Shown one piece after another: positions 21,746-33,224 of a stretch of DNA of 64,000 nt. Each line of letters begins with the position of its first letter. Position 1 is the stretch's first letter. A program made the position numbers and the translations under genes. The stretch spans positions 248,001 to 312,000 of the forward strand of contig CM074697.1 in assembly GCA_037367355.1 (NCBI GenBank). The letters are read 5' to 3'. This DNA comes from Neoscytalidium dimidiatum. Lineage: Eukaryota; Ascomycota; Dothideomycetes; Botryosphaeriales; Botryosphaeriaceae. A model generated the notes under the pieces. The model did not search any database and had not been told where the DNA came from. It worked only from the letters and a program-made list of their open reading frames with translations.

Positions 21746-22501
21746 GGTGAAAGTGATGGAATGCGCGAGACAGGCGGGTATGCGATTGGAGGAGCCTACA
21801 GGCGATGGAAGTGCTGAGAAGGCGGTCCGCTTTGATCGGAGCTTGTGGCGCTTGGTAGACTGGGAGCTTTGAGCTACCTGCGGCCGACGAGCGGCGGACG
21901 ACGCGTTTCGCGGGAGCGCGTCGCTGCGATGACGTGATGTTCCACTCCCGACGCCCGTCCGTGCGATTGCCGCCTACCATCCGCCCACCAACACCGAGGG
22001 CACCCCGCCTGCCTCTCGAGCCGTGGGCACTCCAGGTATAAGCACCTTGCCGCTCTTCCATCCACATAACCTCACTCTCGCATTGCAACTTACAGCTGTG
22101 CGCCTTTCTCTGGCAGCTGCGGGGAACTTTTTCCCGACATCCAGCAAATTCACCCAAACTTACACCAGCGCAGTTGTGTGAATATCGAACGGCATTTTTC
22201 TACCAGCGGGAACCCTCTCATCAAGAAGCGTTTATTTAACTCAGGTGAGATAGAAGCTAACAGCCCCTAGACTGAAATATTAGGTGCTCCAAATACGAAG
22301 CCTCCGAAGGTTGTCAAGATGATAGAATCCCCGGACATTGCCCCGTCCACCGAATAGGAACCTTTGCTCGCGATTACCACCGATAAAGACGGGCTCAACC
22401 TGCCGGTTTTCAAACACTGAAGAGCAAGCTGTGACATCAACGGACCATAAAAGCATACTAGTTGTCTCATTCTTGACCATCTCAGCTTCTACTCTAAGAT
22501 T
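21746..22501. other. Intergenic region upstream of sub1
   Basis: Holds the sub1 promoter. A GC-rich inverted repeat CGACGCG (21899-21905) / CGCGTCG (21917-21923) with an 11-nt loop is visible; its role is unknown. No exon is supported. Confidence 0.45.
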
Positions 22502-23248
22502 TCATCCAGAGAAAAGGCTCCGGTTTCTCCGCTTCGGCTCCGCTGCCTCTGGTATATGCGAATTAGCAGTAGTCTCGACGTGGCCTGAATCTCGGTATGC
22601 ACGCCGGGTTGGAAGAGCATCAGCTCCCGACGGTGGGGGCGGCGTTAAACCTCCGTACGTTGGATCGGAGATATGGCTCCAAGTAGATGGGTCTACAGCA
22701 GTGCTTGTGTCGTAAGATGATTGCACTGGCTCGGACTGTGCAAAGGAATGGCTGGTAGTATAAGTCGCTCTTGTATAGCGGCTACGGTTCCTTCGTCGTG
22801 AGCTTGCACCGCTGCTCGTGGCCACGGATGCGGCATCATAAAAACCTGGTGGAGGCGGGGTCAAGCCGCCGTAAGTTGGATCAGGAATATGGCTCCACCA
22901 CGGTGGATCTACCGCGGTGCTGGTATCATAAATAGCTGTGCTTTGAGTCGGTGCCGGAGTGGATGCTTCGAGCAGTCAGCTAATTGCCAAAAGCGTTTTG
23001 CAATGCAACGTAGCCATGTCAAACATACCGGTCACGCTGTCGAGACCGTTGACATCTCCTGAGCTGAGGGTCTCATAGACGTATTCCAGGACAGATGTTG
23101 GGTTGGCCCAAGGCACAGTCGTAGAGTCAGCGAAGGCGGGATTTCCGAGGATAGAATTAGGGACGACAGTCTCATAAGGAGAAGCAAAAGCGCTCTCAAA
23201 GGCACTCGAGTATGGCGTAGTATACGCGGTTGTTGTGAGAGACGTCAT
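22502..23248 (-). CDS. Hypothetical protein with an internal Pro-rich duplicate
   Basis: Two exons, complement(join(22502..22965, 23029..23248)), 227 aa; intron of 63 nt with GTATGT donor and CTGAC branch. The frame closes exactly. The N-terminal half is Ser/Thr/Tyr-rich (MTSLTTTAYTTPYSS). The C-terminal half carries two copies of one unit: YDTSTAVDPPWWSHIPDPTY followed by GGLTPPPP, and YDTSTAVDPSTWSHISDPTY followed by GGLTPPPP, separated by an Arg/Ser-rich linker. It ends EPKRRNRSLFSG. No signal peptide or membrane segment is seen. The function is unknown; WSHIPDP-type repeats could be docking motifs. An earlier GTG-started extension exists, but ATG at 23248 is preferred. Confidence 0.6.
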
Positions 23249-26200
23249 CTGGAATTTGAGGAATTTCGAACGTTCGATATTGATCGGATCTTGATTCAAG
23301 CACTGGGGATGGAAAATACTGGTAGTCACCGGTAGAGATTATTGCAAGGGTATCTCTAGACTTATATATCTGTTACATCCCTTTGCTGCGATTCCGGCCC
23401 TTCTGCAGCGTCACAAGATCGAGTACCCATCAAAATAAGAAAAAGAACTCAAGGGGTCTGGGAAGGGTATGGCCGGTGACACAGTCTACAGGCACAGTAT
23501 TACCAAGGGATGCGTTGGAATTGCCCCGCGTGGAGTTTGGAACTAAGCGGGAAATTTCATCATGTGAAGAAAGGTAGCATTGACATGTAACATTGCTCAT
23601 TACCCGCAAACATGTCTAGAGTAGCACATGCTAGTATTAGTCTCTTCGATAAACATTCCCTTCAGGGCTGACTAACCTCAATAACTTTGATCTTTACCTT
23701 TTAAATGCAAAACGGGGAGAAGTTTGCACTAGGGTCAGGAAATCCCTTGCCTCACAGAGTGACAGCTGCCTTACGATGTATGGGTAAACAGTTAGCCCGT
23801 TCCAGAACCCTGTAACCATATTGGGGTAGACCCAGGCAATTCAAAAGTCGGGGTACTCTACGACAGATCTAATGTCAACATCATGTTGCAGTAAATAGGC
23901 AGGGGACGATATTTGCACACGGCGGCTCTGCGATCAGAACATTATAGTAGCCGAAAAGGACTTTTCAGCATCCGCATAGCTTCACGCTCGCTATTTAATC
24001 CCCGGTAGATTGCTGACCAGATTCCAAGCTAGAGTAAAGGGGTCTCTCGGTAACAACCCTCTTGACTTTAGCCCCTTCGCCCACGCCCAGTCCAGCAATG
24101 GCAACGACACTCCAGCGCAGATCATGTGGGCACTATATTTAGCCAATTCCACTAGGCGCAGATCATCTCTGACAGAAATGTGCAGGTCTTCCTCGGGACG
24201 CCAGCTAGTCGTACCAGTGCATGGAAATTCGTGACACGTGCCAACGGACATTTCTCCTTGTTCCATATATTACGAATTCATCAACAGGACCAAGATCAGG
24301 AGGAGGATCAGCCCGTACACTGCAGTGAAATTTCTTCCTTGAACGTTTTTATAGCGTGTTCATTGTGACGGGTGTGTCAAGCATCTTTCGGCATCTCCGA
24401 AGAGCTAACTCCGAATTCGCCACTAGCAAGGGAATAGGATCACACCCCTTCATTGATTGCTCCACAGACCGTTTGCATCACATATATTGATGAACATGGA
24501 CACAAATATATGATGATAGATTCATTAATGGATTTTCTCCACATGACAGATTTTAGCTTGATAGATATTAGAAATCGAGCTCAATCGACGCATTCGGAAG
24601 AGAGCGGGGCTATGTTTAGTGTCTATGTGCAAGCAATTGCAGTAAATTATATAATATATTACGTCCATAGCTGTACATGAGAGAAAGATGAGTACATAAC
24701 ATGATATACCTGATTTTATTCCAGTCATAAGGCCGTAGAATATTCCTTCACTCTGATTCAAGGAACATTTGCTACTTTCAGACCAAGGACAGGGCACTAT
24801 CTCGATTAGCGAGCGGTCTGCCAAATTTCTGAAACATGTAGTACTGCAGGCTGCTATAGGCTGGGCAATTATGTCGGAAAAGACCCCTTTTGCCAAGCCT
24901 GACAGACCTTTCTGGTAACAAACGGATCCGCTCCTATTCAGTTCCATTATCGTTGCCTTATCTACACTGCGGCGATGTGCTTGCTTGCATATAGACTCTA
25001 TCCGAAGCTGATAACTCATACCCCAAGCAGAAAAAAAATCAGCGGCCTCTATATTAGTGGCCAAACTGGCGTGGAAGCGGATATACCTCGTGCTTATCAA
25101 GCTCAGCCTCTTCTCCCTGTTCACGTTCGTCAACGTCCACCATAGGCAGTCCGAATTCTTTCTCGCCCTTGCCTTTATTCCTTTCTCGCTCCTCCACGTT
25201 GGCCCGGCTATCTGTTACACCTGTTTGGAAGCTAGAGCTGGAACGGTCTTCACTATTATAAGGCATTGTATATGAATTATATTTTGTAAAAGTCGATCTG
25301 CCTACTCGGAATCGCACATCTCATCTCCCGTATCGTAGTATTGTGAGGCAATGCCATCCGATCCGCGTCTACCATCGCCATTCTCTTTGCCGATATCATT
25401 ACATCTCTCCGATGCCTGGTAAATCTTAAGAAGAGGCTGAAGCACATTTTGCTAGGCCAGACGCAGCACAAGGCTCCCGCGGTGTGCGCCGATGAGGAGA
25501 ACGAGTATTATTTTCAGCGGCTGGATTATGCACCCAGTGCTGTGGACTTGAATTGGAGGTTCGCATTGAATTGGTTCGTTGAATCCACGGTGACGAGCCC
25601 TTGACTCTGCTTTTAGGATTTGAATTTTCTGCTGTGGATGGGCCGTGGCGTATTAAGGTACGCAGAAAGTTTTCGCAAGCAGAGAGATTGTTCAAAGTGC
25701 ATGTCCCAAAATGCCAACGCGCATTACAGGCGAGTATGCTGAACGATTCGATCGAGGATGCAGCTGCGAGATAGTCGGTGCAAAGAGGCCCAATAGCTCA
25801 GGACGGAGGTGGTTGAAGGTCTAATGCAGGTACGAAAGGGTCTGTTTTAGAGAAATCCAGAATTCATGAATCTTGCATAGTATCCGGCCACGTAAATGCA
25901 TGGCAGAGCAGCGTCAAGATCGTTTGATCGTCCGATCTGCTCTACGAGCAGTATTAGTGAGGACTGACGAAACGGAAGTAAGCGGCAATAACGGAGTTTG
26001 ATGTTAAGATAGGCTTTGGCGGGAATCTCCGTGTCGTGATTCATCAATCTTCCGGAAGGCCGCGGGTTCACATGGCGCTGGCTGCTTGCTTTACAAAGCC
26101 TTCAAGATTGGCTGAAGCAAGGAGGACTTAATCGGATAATGCCGCCAATTGACGGGAACAGCCGTGATAGCGTAGGCACCCGCGCCGCAAGAGCGAAGGA

Positions 26201-27751
26201 TTTGGGGGCGCAGATCATCAGGTTGATGCCCTTATAACTACCACACAGCCCCGCTTTCCTCTCCCCATTCTCCTGTCTACGACATGATGTTATTGAGGTA
26301 GCTACCCAGCATCAGATTGAATTCAGTTCAAGTGCACAGTAGCCTCCGCGGGGACACACTAAAGGGAGAGTGCCAGAACCCCACACCTGGAGTTTTAAAG
26401 AGTCTAGCCAGTGGCCAGCAGGTACGGAAAACACTTCGTCTATCGTGCAGGACACCACAACAGAAGTTAACTTTGAGTGTAGGGAAGCGTTGACGTACAT
26501 GTAGGAGAACGAAAGAGTCTTTATCGAAGGACGCTTGTGCCTCAGTTACGGCGGAGAAAAGTAGCTTAGGTGGTGATGTCCTCAAAAGAGCTTGGTAAAA
26601 GAGACCAACGTTTGCGGCTATGATAATAGAAAGAAGACTGCCGGGTAACAGAAGGGAGGAAATGCAGGGGAAAAGAGTGCTAGGGTGGTGAAATTCATCG
26701 GCATCGTCGGGATTGAACAGCGAGAAGGTGGCAGGAGCGTCGAAAACGGGCAAGAGTGGGAATTGGCTGGTATTTCGGTGGCGAGGCGACAGGGGTCGAA
26801 GGCCCAGGAAACCCGAGCACACAGGCCTCCTGCAGCAGCACGGCTTCACTTACGGCAAATCTTTCCCGCTTTTCTGCCTCAATTCCGCCCTCCGCTATTC
26901 GTCCGAATCCCGCTTTCCTATGACCCTATACGAGAGTCATGCGAGCACCTCTAGATGGCGCAGACCATCGCTCCATGAGTAGAGTCAGCGATCACCGGTC
27001 AGTAACTCGTACGCTAGTCTTTCAGAGGGGCGCATTAGTTCTGGCTACGAAACCCGGCCTGTCCACAGCCTGCAGTATCTTCAAGGTCATAATATCATCC
27101 TTAGGAAGATTCGACCAGAGACTTAACTGCATGCCTATCGCCGCACGGGGCCTCGTCTTTTTACTTTCGTTTCACCTACCCACTCTGTCCTGCTGGCTGA
27201 CGTCGTTCGCCGCCGGATCAAGTCTCTTGTCTCTTCCGAGCCAGTCGATGACCTTGGTGCTGATACCATTTCCACTTTTCGTCCGTTCCCAATGCGGGGT
27301 CCTTGTATTTTCATGGTGAACCTTGGCAGCGCTGCAAGCCGTAAGCTCGAGTAAGCCGGGCTCTTATGCACTACACTGCACATTTACCCTGTACGAATGC
27401 GATCTGCGCTTTGCAGTCCGTTACGACGCCTTTCCTATCCGTCCACTGAGATGACCTGCGCCCGCAATCTCGCCCTTGGCAGCGGTTATCGTCAATCATG
27501 TCTCAAGGCCTTGTCGTACAGACTCCGGCCCATCTGCTTGGAACCCAAGTGATATTTGACCCGGAATCATCACTTTCCGTCTTCCGAATCCGCAGTCTGG
27601 AGTTCCCCAGAGAACGTCCTTGGCCCGTCGCCAGTAGCGGGAGAAATGGGTTCTTAAATGCTGAAAGTTTCCCGCATCGGTGGAGTGTTTCAAAGACACC
27701 TCCGCCTCTCCTCGCTGTCTCTCCTCTTCCCGTAGCCCTCGCGATCATACA
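23249..27751. other. Gene-poor, relatively AT-rich region
   Basis: About 4.5 kb without a gene I can support. AT-rich tracts occur around 24470-24690. Several frames of 60-200 codons exist on both strands, such as 24525-25133, 26328-26849 and 26939-27319, but none shows family motifs, sensible start context or codon bias. A short minus-strand frame ending LLPRDPFTLAWNLVSNLPGI (23991-24180) looks protein-like, and a possible first exon lies at 25087-25266. It reads as decayed or non-coding sequence upstream of the P450 gene. Confidence 0.45.
25087..25266 (-). pseudogene. Possible orphan first exon of a decayed gene
   Basis: From ATG at 25266 the minus strand reads 60 hydrophilic codons (MPYNSEDRSSSSFQTG, ending EQGEEAELDKHE), resembling the acidic N-terminal tail of fungal membrane carriers. 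It runs into a plausible donor GTATATCC and a CTAATATAG acceptor about 30 nt further on. Beyond that every frame soon meets stops, so no continuing gene is visible. It may be a relic or a chance frame. Confidence 0.2.
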
Positions 27752-29539
27752 ATGGAGAACTTACAAGCCCGGACTTTCGTCGACGTGGGCGGTTTTCCCA
27801 TACATCAGGCTTCCACCAAGCTCATCAGCTTGCAAAACATTCCAATGTTCTTGGGTGGACTTACCGTCTTGGTAATTGCGATCTCTTCCCGCACTATTGC
27901 TTCGAATGATGGACTAATCACAATTGCAATAGCTTGTCGTAAAGTTTGTTGCGACTGCACTTTACAATATCTATTTCCATCCCTTGAGCAAGTGTGAGTG
28001 CCCCGCTTTCGAAGTGTATGATTTCAATGCTTAGTTGCCTGTTTGCCACAGTCCCAGGGCCGAAGTATGCAGCGATTAGCGGTCTGACCTGGCACTACAT
28101 CAACTCCACGGGAACCTTAGTAGAGTGGGTCCGTCAGCAGCATGAGATATATGGTGAGACGGTTCGCCTTGGCCCCGACCGACTCAGCTACATCACACCT
28201 CAGGCCTGGAAGGATATTATGGGGCACCGTACCGGAGGACGAAAGGAAAACATCAAGGATAGACGATTTAACACGACAGAATACAATGGCGAGCATACCG
28301 TTTTATCAACGCCGAGTACGACAGAGCACGGACGGCTACGCAAAATCTTCTCGAATGCCTTTAGCGACAAGGCATTGAGATTGCAGGAGCCTCTGATCAC
28401 GAGATATGCGGACCAACTCATCGGCAATATGCACCGATCAGTCAAAGAGAATAGGGAAGCCAAGATGGATATGGTCAAGCTCTACAACTGCACGACGTTC
28501 GACATCATGGGCGACCTGACATTTGGAGAGCCATTGGGCATGCTGGAGAAGTCGGAGTACACGCCATGGGTGAGCGCTGTCTTTGGCAATGTCAAGGCAG
28601 GGACCCTCTCTCGCATCAACCTGGAGTATCCGTGGTTCGGATCGTTCATGAAGCGGCTGATTCCCAAGCATCTCCGCGATATGGAGCGGTCACACTTCCA
28701 GCACTCCGCCGATCGGGTAGACCGACGCTTGGCCAAGGGCATCAGCAATGAGAAGCCAGATATTTGGAATCTTGTTCTCGAGAAAGACGAGGGTCAGCTG
28801 AGCATCGGTGAGATGCATGCGAACTCGTCCCTGTTCATGATCGCCGGTACCGAGACAACGGCTACGCTGCTGAGTGGTTTGACTTACTACTTCCTGAAGA
28901 ACCCGGATAAGCTACAGAAAGCCGTCGACGAGGTGCGGGCGTTGTCGGAGAACGAGCTTACGCTAGACCAGCTACCCCGCTTGCCATACCTTAATGCCTC
29001 CTTTGAGGAAGCACTCAGGTGTTATCCACCGGTCCCTATTGGCCTTCCGCGCGAGGTAGCAGAGGGAGGGAATGTGATCTGCGGTGACTGGCTGCCGGGA
29101 CGGGTGCGTTCGGGCTCATAGCTCTCTATCTATCTCTGCTAACCTTGTCCTACGTACAGACACGCGTGACAGTATCGCAATGGGCTGCGTACAGGTCGTC
29201 TCTCAATTTCAAGGATCCCGAGTCTTTCATTCCTGAGCGTTGGCTTCCGGACAGCGGGTATGACAGTGATAGGAAAGATGTACTGCAGCCGTTCTCATTT
29301 GGGCCGCGTAACTGCCTGGGCAAGAAGTAGGTTGAGATTGGCTCACGGATGCTTGTCAGCGCTAACCGAGATACCCGTCGTGCAGCCTCGCATACCACGA
29401 AATGCGCATTATTATGGCGAAAGTTCTGTGGCACTTTGACCTAGAACTCTGCCAGGAGAGTGAGAACTGGGCCGACCAGCCGACGTACTCGTTGTGGCAG
29501 AAGCCGGAGCTGTGGTGCAAGGCCAGGCCCATCCGCTGA
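27752..29539 (+). CDS. Cytochrome P450 monooxygenase
   Basis: Five exons, join(27752..27871, 27933..27993, 28052..29103, 29160..29326, 29386..29539), 517 aa; introns of 56-61 nt. The N-terminal membrane anchor FLGGLTVLLVVKFVATALY spans the first junction, then the proline hinge HPLSKFPGPKYAAISG. The I-helix motif is MIAGTETTATLLSG, the K-helix ExxR is FEEALRCYPPVPIG, PERW is in SFIPERWLP, and the haem loop is FSFGPRNCLGKN with its Cys ligand, completed across the last intron. All P450 hallmarks are intact. It is an ER enzyme needing a reductase partner. The sequence style resembles fungal CYP65/isotrichodermin-hydroxylase-like P450s, but the substrate is unknown. Confidence 0.92.
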
Positions 29540-30283
29540 GTGGCCAGCACGCTGCACGGGGCAGTTACGCAGTGTCGGCTTTCTGCATGCGAGACTGAGG
29601 AATAGGCTGGGCCGACAGACGGGGAAGAGCGGGAGTGGTGCATCTGGATCATCGGCGGGGGGTAACGGCAGGCTCACAAAAACTTGATTCTTGCAGTCCG
29701 CCTTGCAGGTGGTTGACAGATCAGATGTGATAATCCAAAACAGACGAGCAAATGATCCGTTGGCGAACGGTGCAACTCGGAACTACTGTGCCGTGCACTT
29801 GGAATGTTAAGCACATGACCTGAGCAGATTTGTGGGACTTGATTCCACCCTCGCATTACACTCGTGCCCATGAAATAGTCGTGATGTATGCTGGCTGCGT
29901 GGTGGTAGCCTGGTTACCTCTAGCAAGACGAGTCATGTTAGAGATACGAGCGAGCTACCTGAGTCAGTCATACCAAGTCAGGCGGAAGCGGAACATGCAG
30001 CGGGGGAGCCACGGAGCTATGACGCTGCAGTTGCGCGCAGAGAAAAGAGCCTCCGAGACAATGCACCCACCGCCTCATTCACCCACCTACCCCGCCCGCT
30101 CCGCTTAAGCCCGCAGCTGTACCCGCCGTGTATCGTTGTCGCCTACGTAGTTGGATCGCCCTCGTCAACATAGGCCGCAAACACAAGCCGCACCGCCAGC
30201 AGGCCCCCAAGGGCAAGCACGGCAGAGACAGGAATCCGAACCGCGGCATCCCAGGCACAGGCAGATCGACACGAGGCTGGAGA
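29540..30283. other. Intergenic region, P450 to sirtuin
   Basis: Contains the P450 3' end and the sirtuin promoter. No supported exon or repeat. Confidence 0.4.
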
Positions 30284-31571
30284 ATGGGCCAGGACGAGAG
30301 CACCATCGTCGACGAGAGCATTCCGCCCTCCACTCTTGCCACCCGCGACCTCGATGGCGTCGCGAAGTACATCCGCGACGGCCGCGCAAAACGCGTTGTG
30401 GTCATGGTGCGTCGCAGCAGCTCTCAGCTTACTTTCCTACACCGCTGAGCTAACCAGATTGCAGGTCGGCGCTGGTATTAGCACATCGGCAGGCATTCCC
30501 GACTTCCGCAGCCCGGACACTGGTCTTTACGCAAACCTAGCCCGTCTGAACCTGCCTTACGCCGAGGCCGTCTTCGACATCTCCTACTTCCGCAAAAACC
30601 CTCTGCCCTTCTACACTCTCGCCCATGAGCTCTACCCGGGCAAGTACCGCCCAACCATCACCCATTCGTTTATCCGCCTGCTGTACGAGAAGGGTGTCCT
30701 TCTGAAACTGTTCACCCAGAACATTGACTGCTTGGAGCGCGAGGCTGGCGTGCCTGGCGACATGATAGTTGAGGCCCATGGCAGCTTCGCCGAGCAAGCC
30801 TGCATCGAATGTGGCGCATCATACCCGGACGATAAGATGAAGGACCACATCCAGCGCATGGAGCCTCCCCATTGTGGGCGCCCAGCCTGCGACGGCCTGG
30901 TCAAGCCCAAGATTGTCTTTTTCGGAGAGCAGCTGCCCGCTGCCTTTTTCGATAATCGGGACAAGCCCACTCAGGCCGATCTGTGCATCGTCATGGGCAC
31001 GAGCCTGACCGTTCAACCCTTTGCCAGCCTACCCGACTTTGTCCGCGACGGTTGTCCTCGGCTGCTTATCAACAAGGAGCAGGTCGGCTCCATCGGCTCA
31101 CGCGGCGACGATGTCATGATCCTGGACGACTGTGATACTGGTGTGCGCAAGCTTGCTGAGGCTTGTGGCTGGCTGGACGAGCTCGAAGCTCTGTGGGCCC
31201 AAACCGCGCCCAAAGCTGCCGCTGATCTTGGTCGGGAGCCCCCGAAGACGGCGGATGAGACGGTCGAGGCCGAGGTGGAGAAGCTCAGCAAACAGGTCGA
31301 GCACACGCTCAAGCTGGCGGAAAACCAGCACAAGTGGCTGGAGGACCACGTGGAGAAAAAGGCGGGCACTAAGCTCAGCCCAGACCCTCCACAGCCTGAG
31401 AAGGAACTTTCGGCCGAGCCCAACATGGGGAACGTCACGGATCATGGCGAGAGCCGAGCGGAGTCTCCGGATGATATCAAGAAGGATGCCACACCAAAGG
31501 TACCCACCGATCAACACAGCAGTAATCTAGCCCACGTATTCCCGCACATGTCAAAGAAGTCGTCATTGTAG
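30284..31571 (+). CDS. hst2: NAD-dependent protein deacetylase, Hst2/SIRT2-like sirtuin
   Basis: Two exons, join(30284..30406, 30465..31571), 409 aa. The 58-nt intron splits VVVM from the NAD-binding loop VGAGISTSAGIPDFRSPDTG. Further motifs are LFTQNIDCLEREAGV, the catalytic His in EAHGSFAEQAC near residue 146, and a zinc ribbon of one C-X2-C (ACIECG) and one C-X4-C (HCGRPACDG). They are followed by KPKIVFFGEQLP, VMGTSLTVQPFA and INKEQVG. The C-terminal 110 residues are hydrophilic with a likely coiled coil (EVEKLSKQVEHTLKLAENQ). Hst2-class sirtuins deacetylate histones (notably H4K16) and cytosolic proteins, linking NAD level to silencing. The catalytic set is complete. Confidence 0.93.
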
Positions 31572-31741
31572 GGGTTCTGTCACATCCCTATCTTTGCATA
31601 GCTCCAAGAGTGAGAACTGGGTTCACCTCACTTCTGTAGATCACGTTCTTTTGGACATAAACAGTAACGGCGTTCAAGACGGAGTCTGCTTTGGATGATA
31701 ACGGATCAAACCTTGGAACAACTCTATACCACCAACAGCAT

Positions 31742-33224
31742 TCAATTACCCGTCTCTTTCCTCCTCTGTACTTGCCAGAGACGGAACATGATCGCAGCTG
31801 CGAGAGCGTATGAAACCCCGGAATAGATTTGAGGATATAGATACGGCCGTTCTGCGTCGGGCCGACGGATCTTGAGTGCAATAACTTCAGAGACTAGAAA
31901 GCGTCAGCAACGGCTCTGCTTGACTATCGTGCCCTTGCCATCTTACTGACTCACATGTGCACGGAAGAACCGTTGTTAGCCATGCCAGAGACAGCATTGA
32001 ATTCAGATCCTTCAGTCCGGCAACTTCGACGCAAAGTGGCGATATCGTCTTGTACAAGGTCAGCCAATGTAGCCATCACAACAGCAGCGGCCACATACCA
32101 TCCAGAGCACACCCAGTATGGTCCCGCTGATGATGGCGAAGAAAATCAGCACCCCGTACGAATTGGAGGGTATCCAGATAGCGAAAATAACGATGGCACA
32201 GGCCCCAGTTGCCCCGCCCGCAACCTCAATTCTCCCCAAACGGTCGCTTGCCCAACCAAGCGTCGGCCTTCCAATGGCCGTGCCGAGGTTCAGAAATGCC
32301 GTGACCGCCGACGCCTGAGAATCAGTCAATCCCAGGTAGTCCTTGCCATACGCGGATAGGCTGTATAGCAGCGTCATGTAGCCCAGCATACTCGTAAAAG
32401 CCCATCCAAGCAGTAGCAGGACCTTCTCTCGCTTAAGCAGCATAACGTCGAACCCCCGGATTGTTGCGCCCACCTCCCGGTTCCGGCTCCGTATCAGGGC
32501 CACGGCTACCAGGTTCACAGCCCCGCTCACTATGCCGATCATACGTAGGGCCCAGCCCAGTCCGTTGGATGCAATGACCCTCTGCGTGGCGAAGGCGAAT
32601 GCGATTCCACCAATCCCTGACCCGGCCGAGACGATCCCATTGGCCAGACTACGTTTCTTTTCGAACCACTGGCTGGTCACGACGGCGGAAGGGAGGTACG
32701 CACAACCGATCCCCACTCCCACCAGTGCGCCTTGCGTGAGGTAGAGCTGCCAGACGGATGAATGCGAGGCAAAGGATGCGAGAATGTACCCGACAGTTTG
32801 GACGAAGACGCCGAAGAGCATGGGAACATGGATTCCGAAGCGGCGAGTCAAGATAGTTACGGGCGTTGCAAGAGCGAGCGAGCAGCCGAATTGCAAGCCG
32901 CCGATGAAGGCATAGTCGAGAGCCGTCGCCGTAGGGAACGCGTTGGAGGTCAAATAATGCGACAGGAAGACTCCGTAGGTCTGTGGATAAGCTCGTGAGC
33001 ATCAGGTTAAATGTGAAACAGCCCGCAAACCGAAAGATTGATTCGCGCAATGGTCGATAACTCACGGCTGCGATCCCCCATGTGCACGCGTTCAAGAAGA
33101 AAACACACACAACGCACACCCAACCGTATCCTCCATCAGGCACTTCTTCCGGATTTTGGACGATGACACCCTCTGGCGTTTCCTCCGCAACTTCATGCGG
33201 TGCACATTCAATATCACTACCCAT
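31742..33224 (-). CDS. MFS monocarboxylate-type transporter (MCT/Mch-like)
   Basis: Four exons, complement(join(31742..31893, 31955..32048, 32099..32980, 33066..33224)), 428 aa. The start MGSDIECAPHEVAEE leads to PDGGYGWVCVVCVFF, the signature of the monocarboxylate porter family. Junctions read TWGIAATYGVFLSHYL, GVLWMTISPLCVEVAG and LPCTFSEVIALKIR. About twelve membrane helices follow, including GVGIGCAYLPSAVVTSQWF after helix 4 and GRPTLGWASDRLGR in the second half. These carriers move small carboxylates or, in some fungi, riboflavin-like solutes. The substrate here is unknown. It is convergent with the sirtuin gene, only 170 bp apart. Confidence 0.88.

Noticed and set aside
24525..25133. 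202-codon minus-strand frame in the gene-poor block
   Set aside because: Cys/Ile/Ser-rich with no motif and no ATG in good context, partly AT-rich sequence; not enough to call a gene.
26328..26849. 173-codon minus-strand frame
   Set aside because: No domain, no codon bias, and overlaps equally open plus-strand frames.
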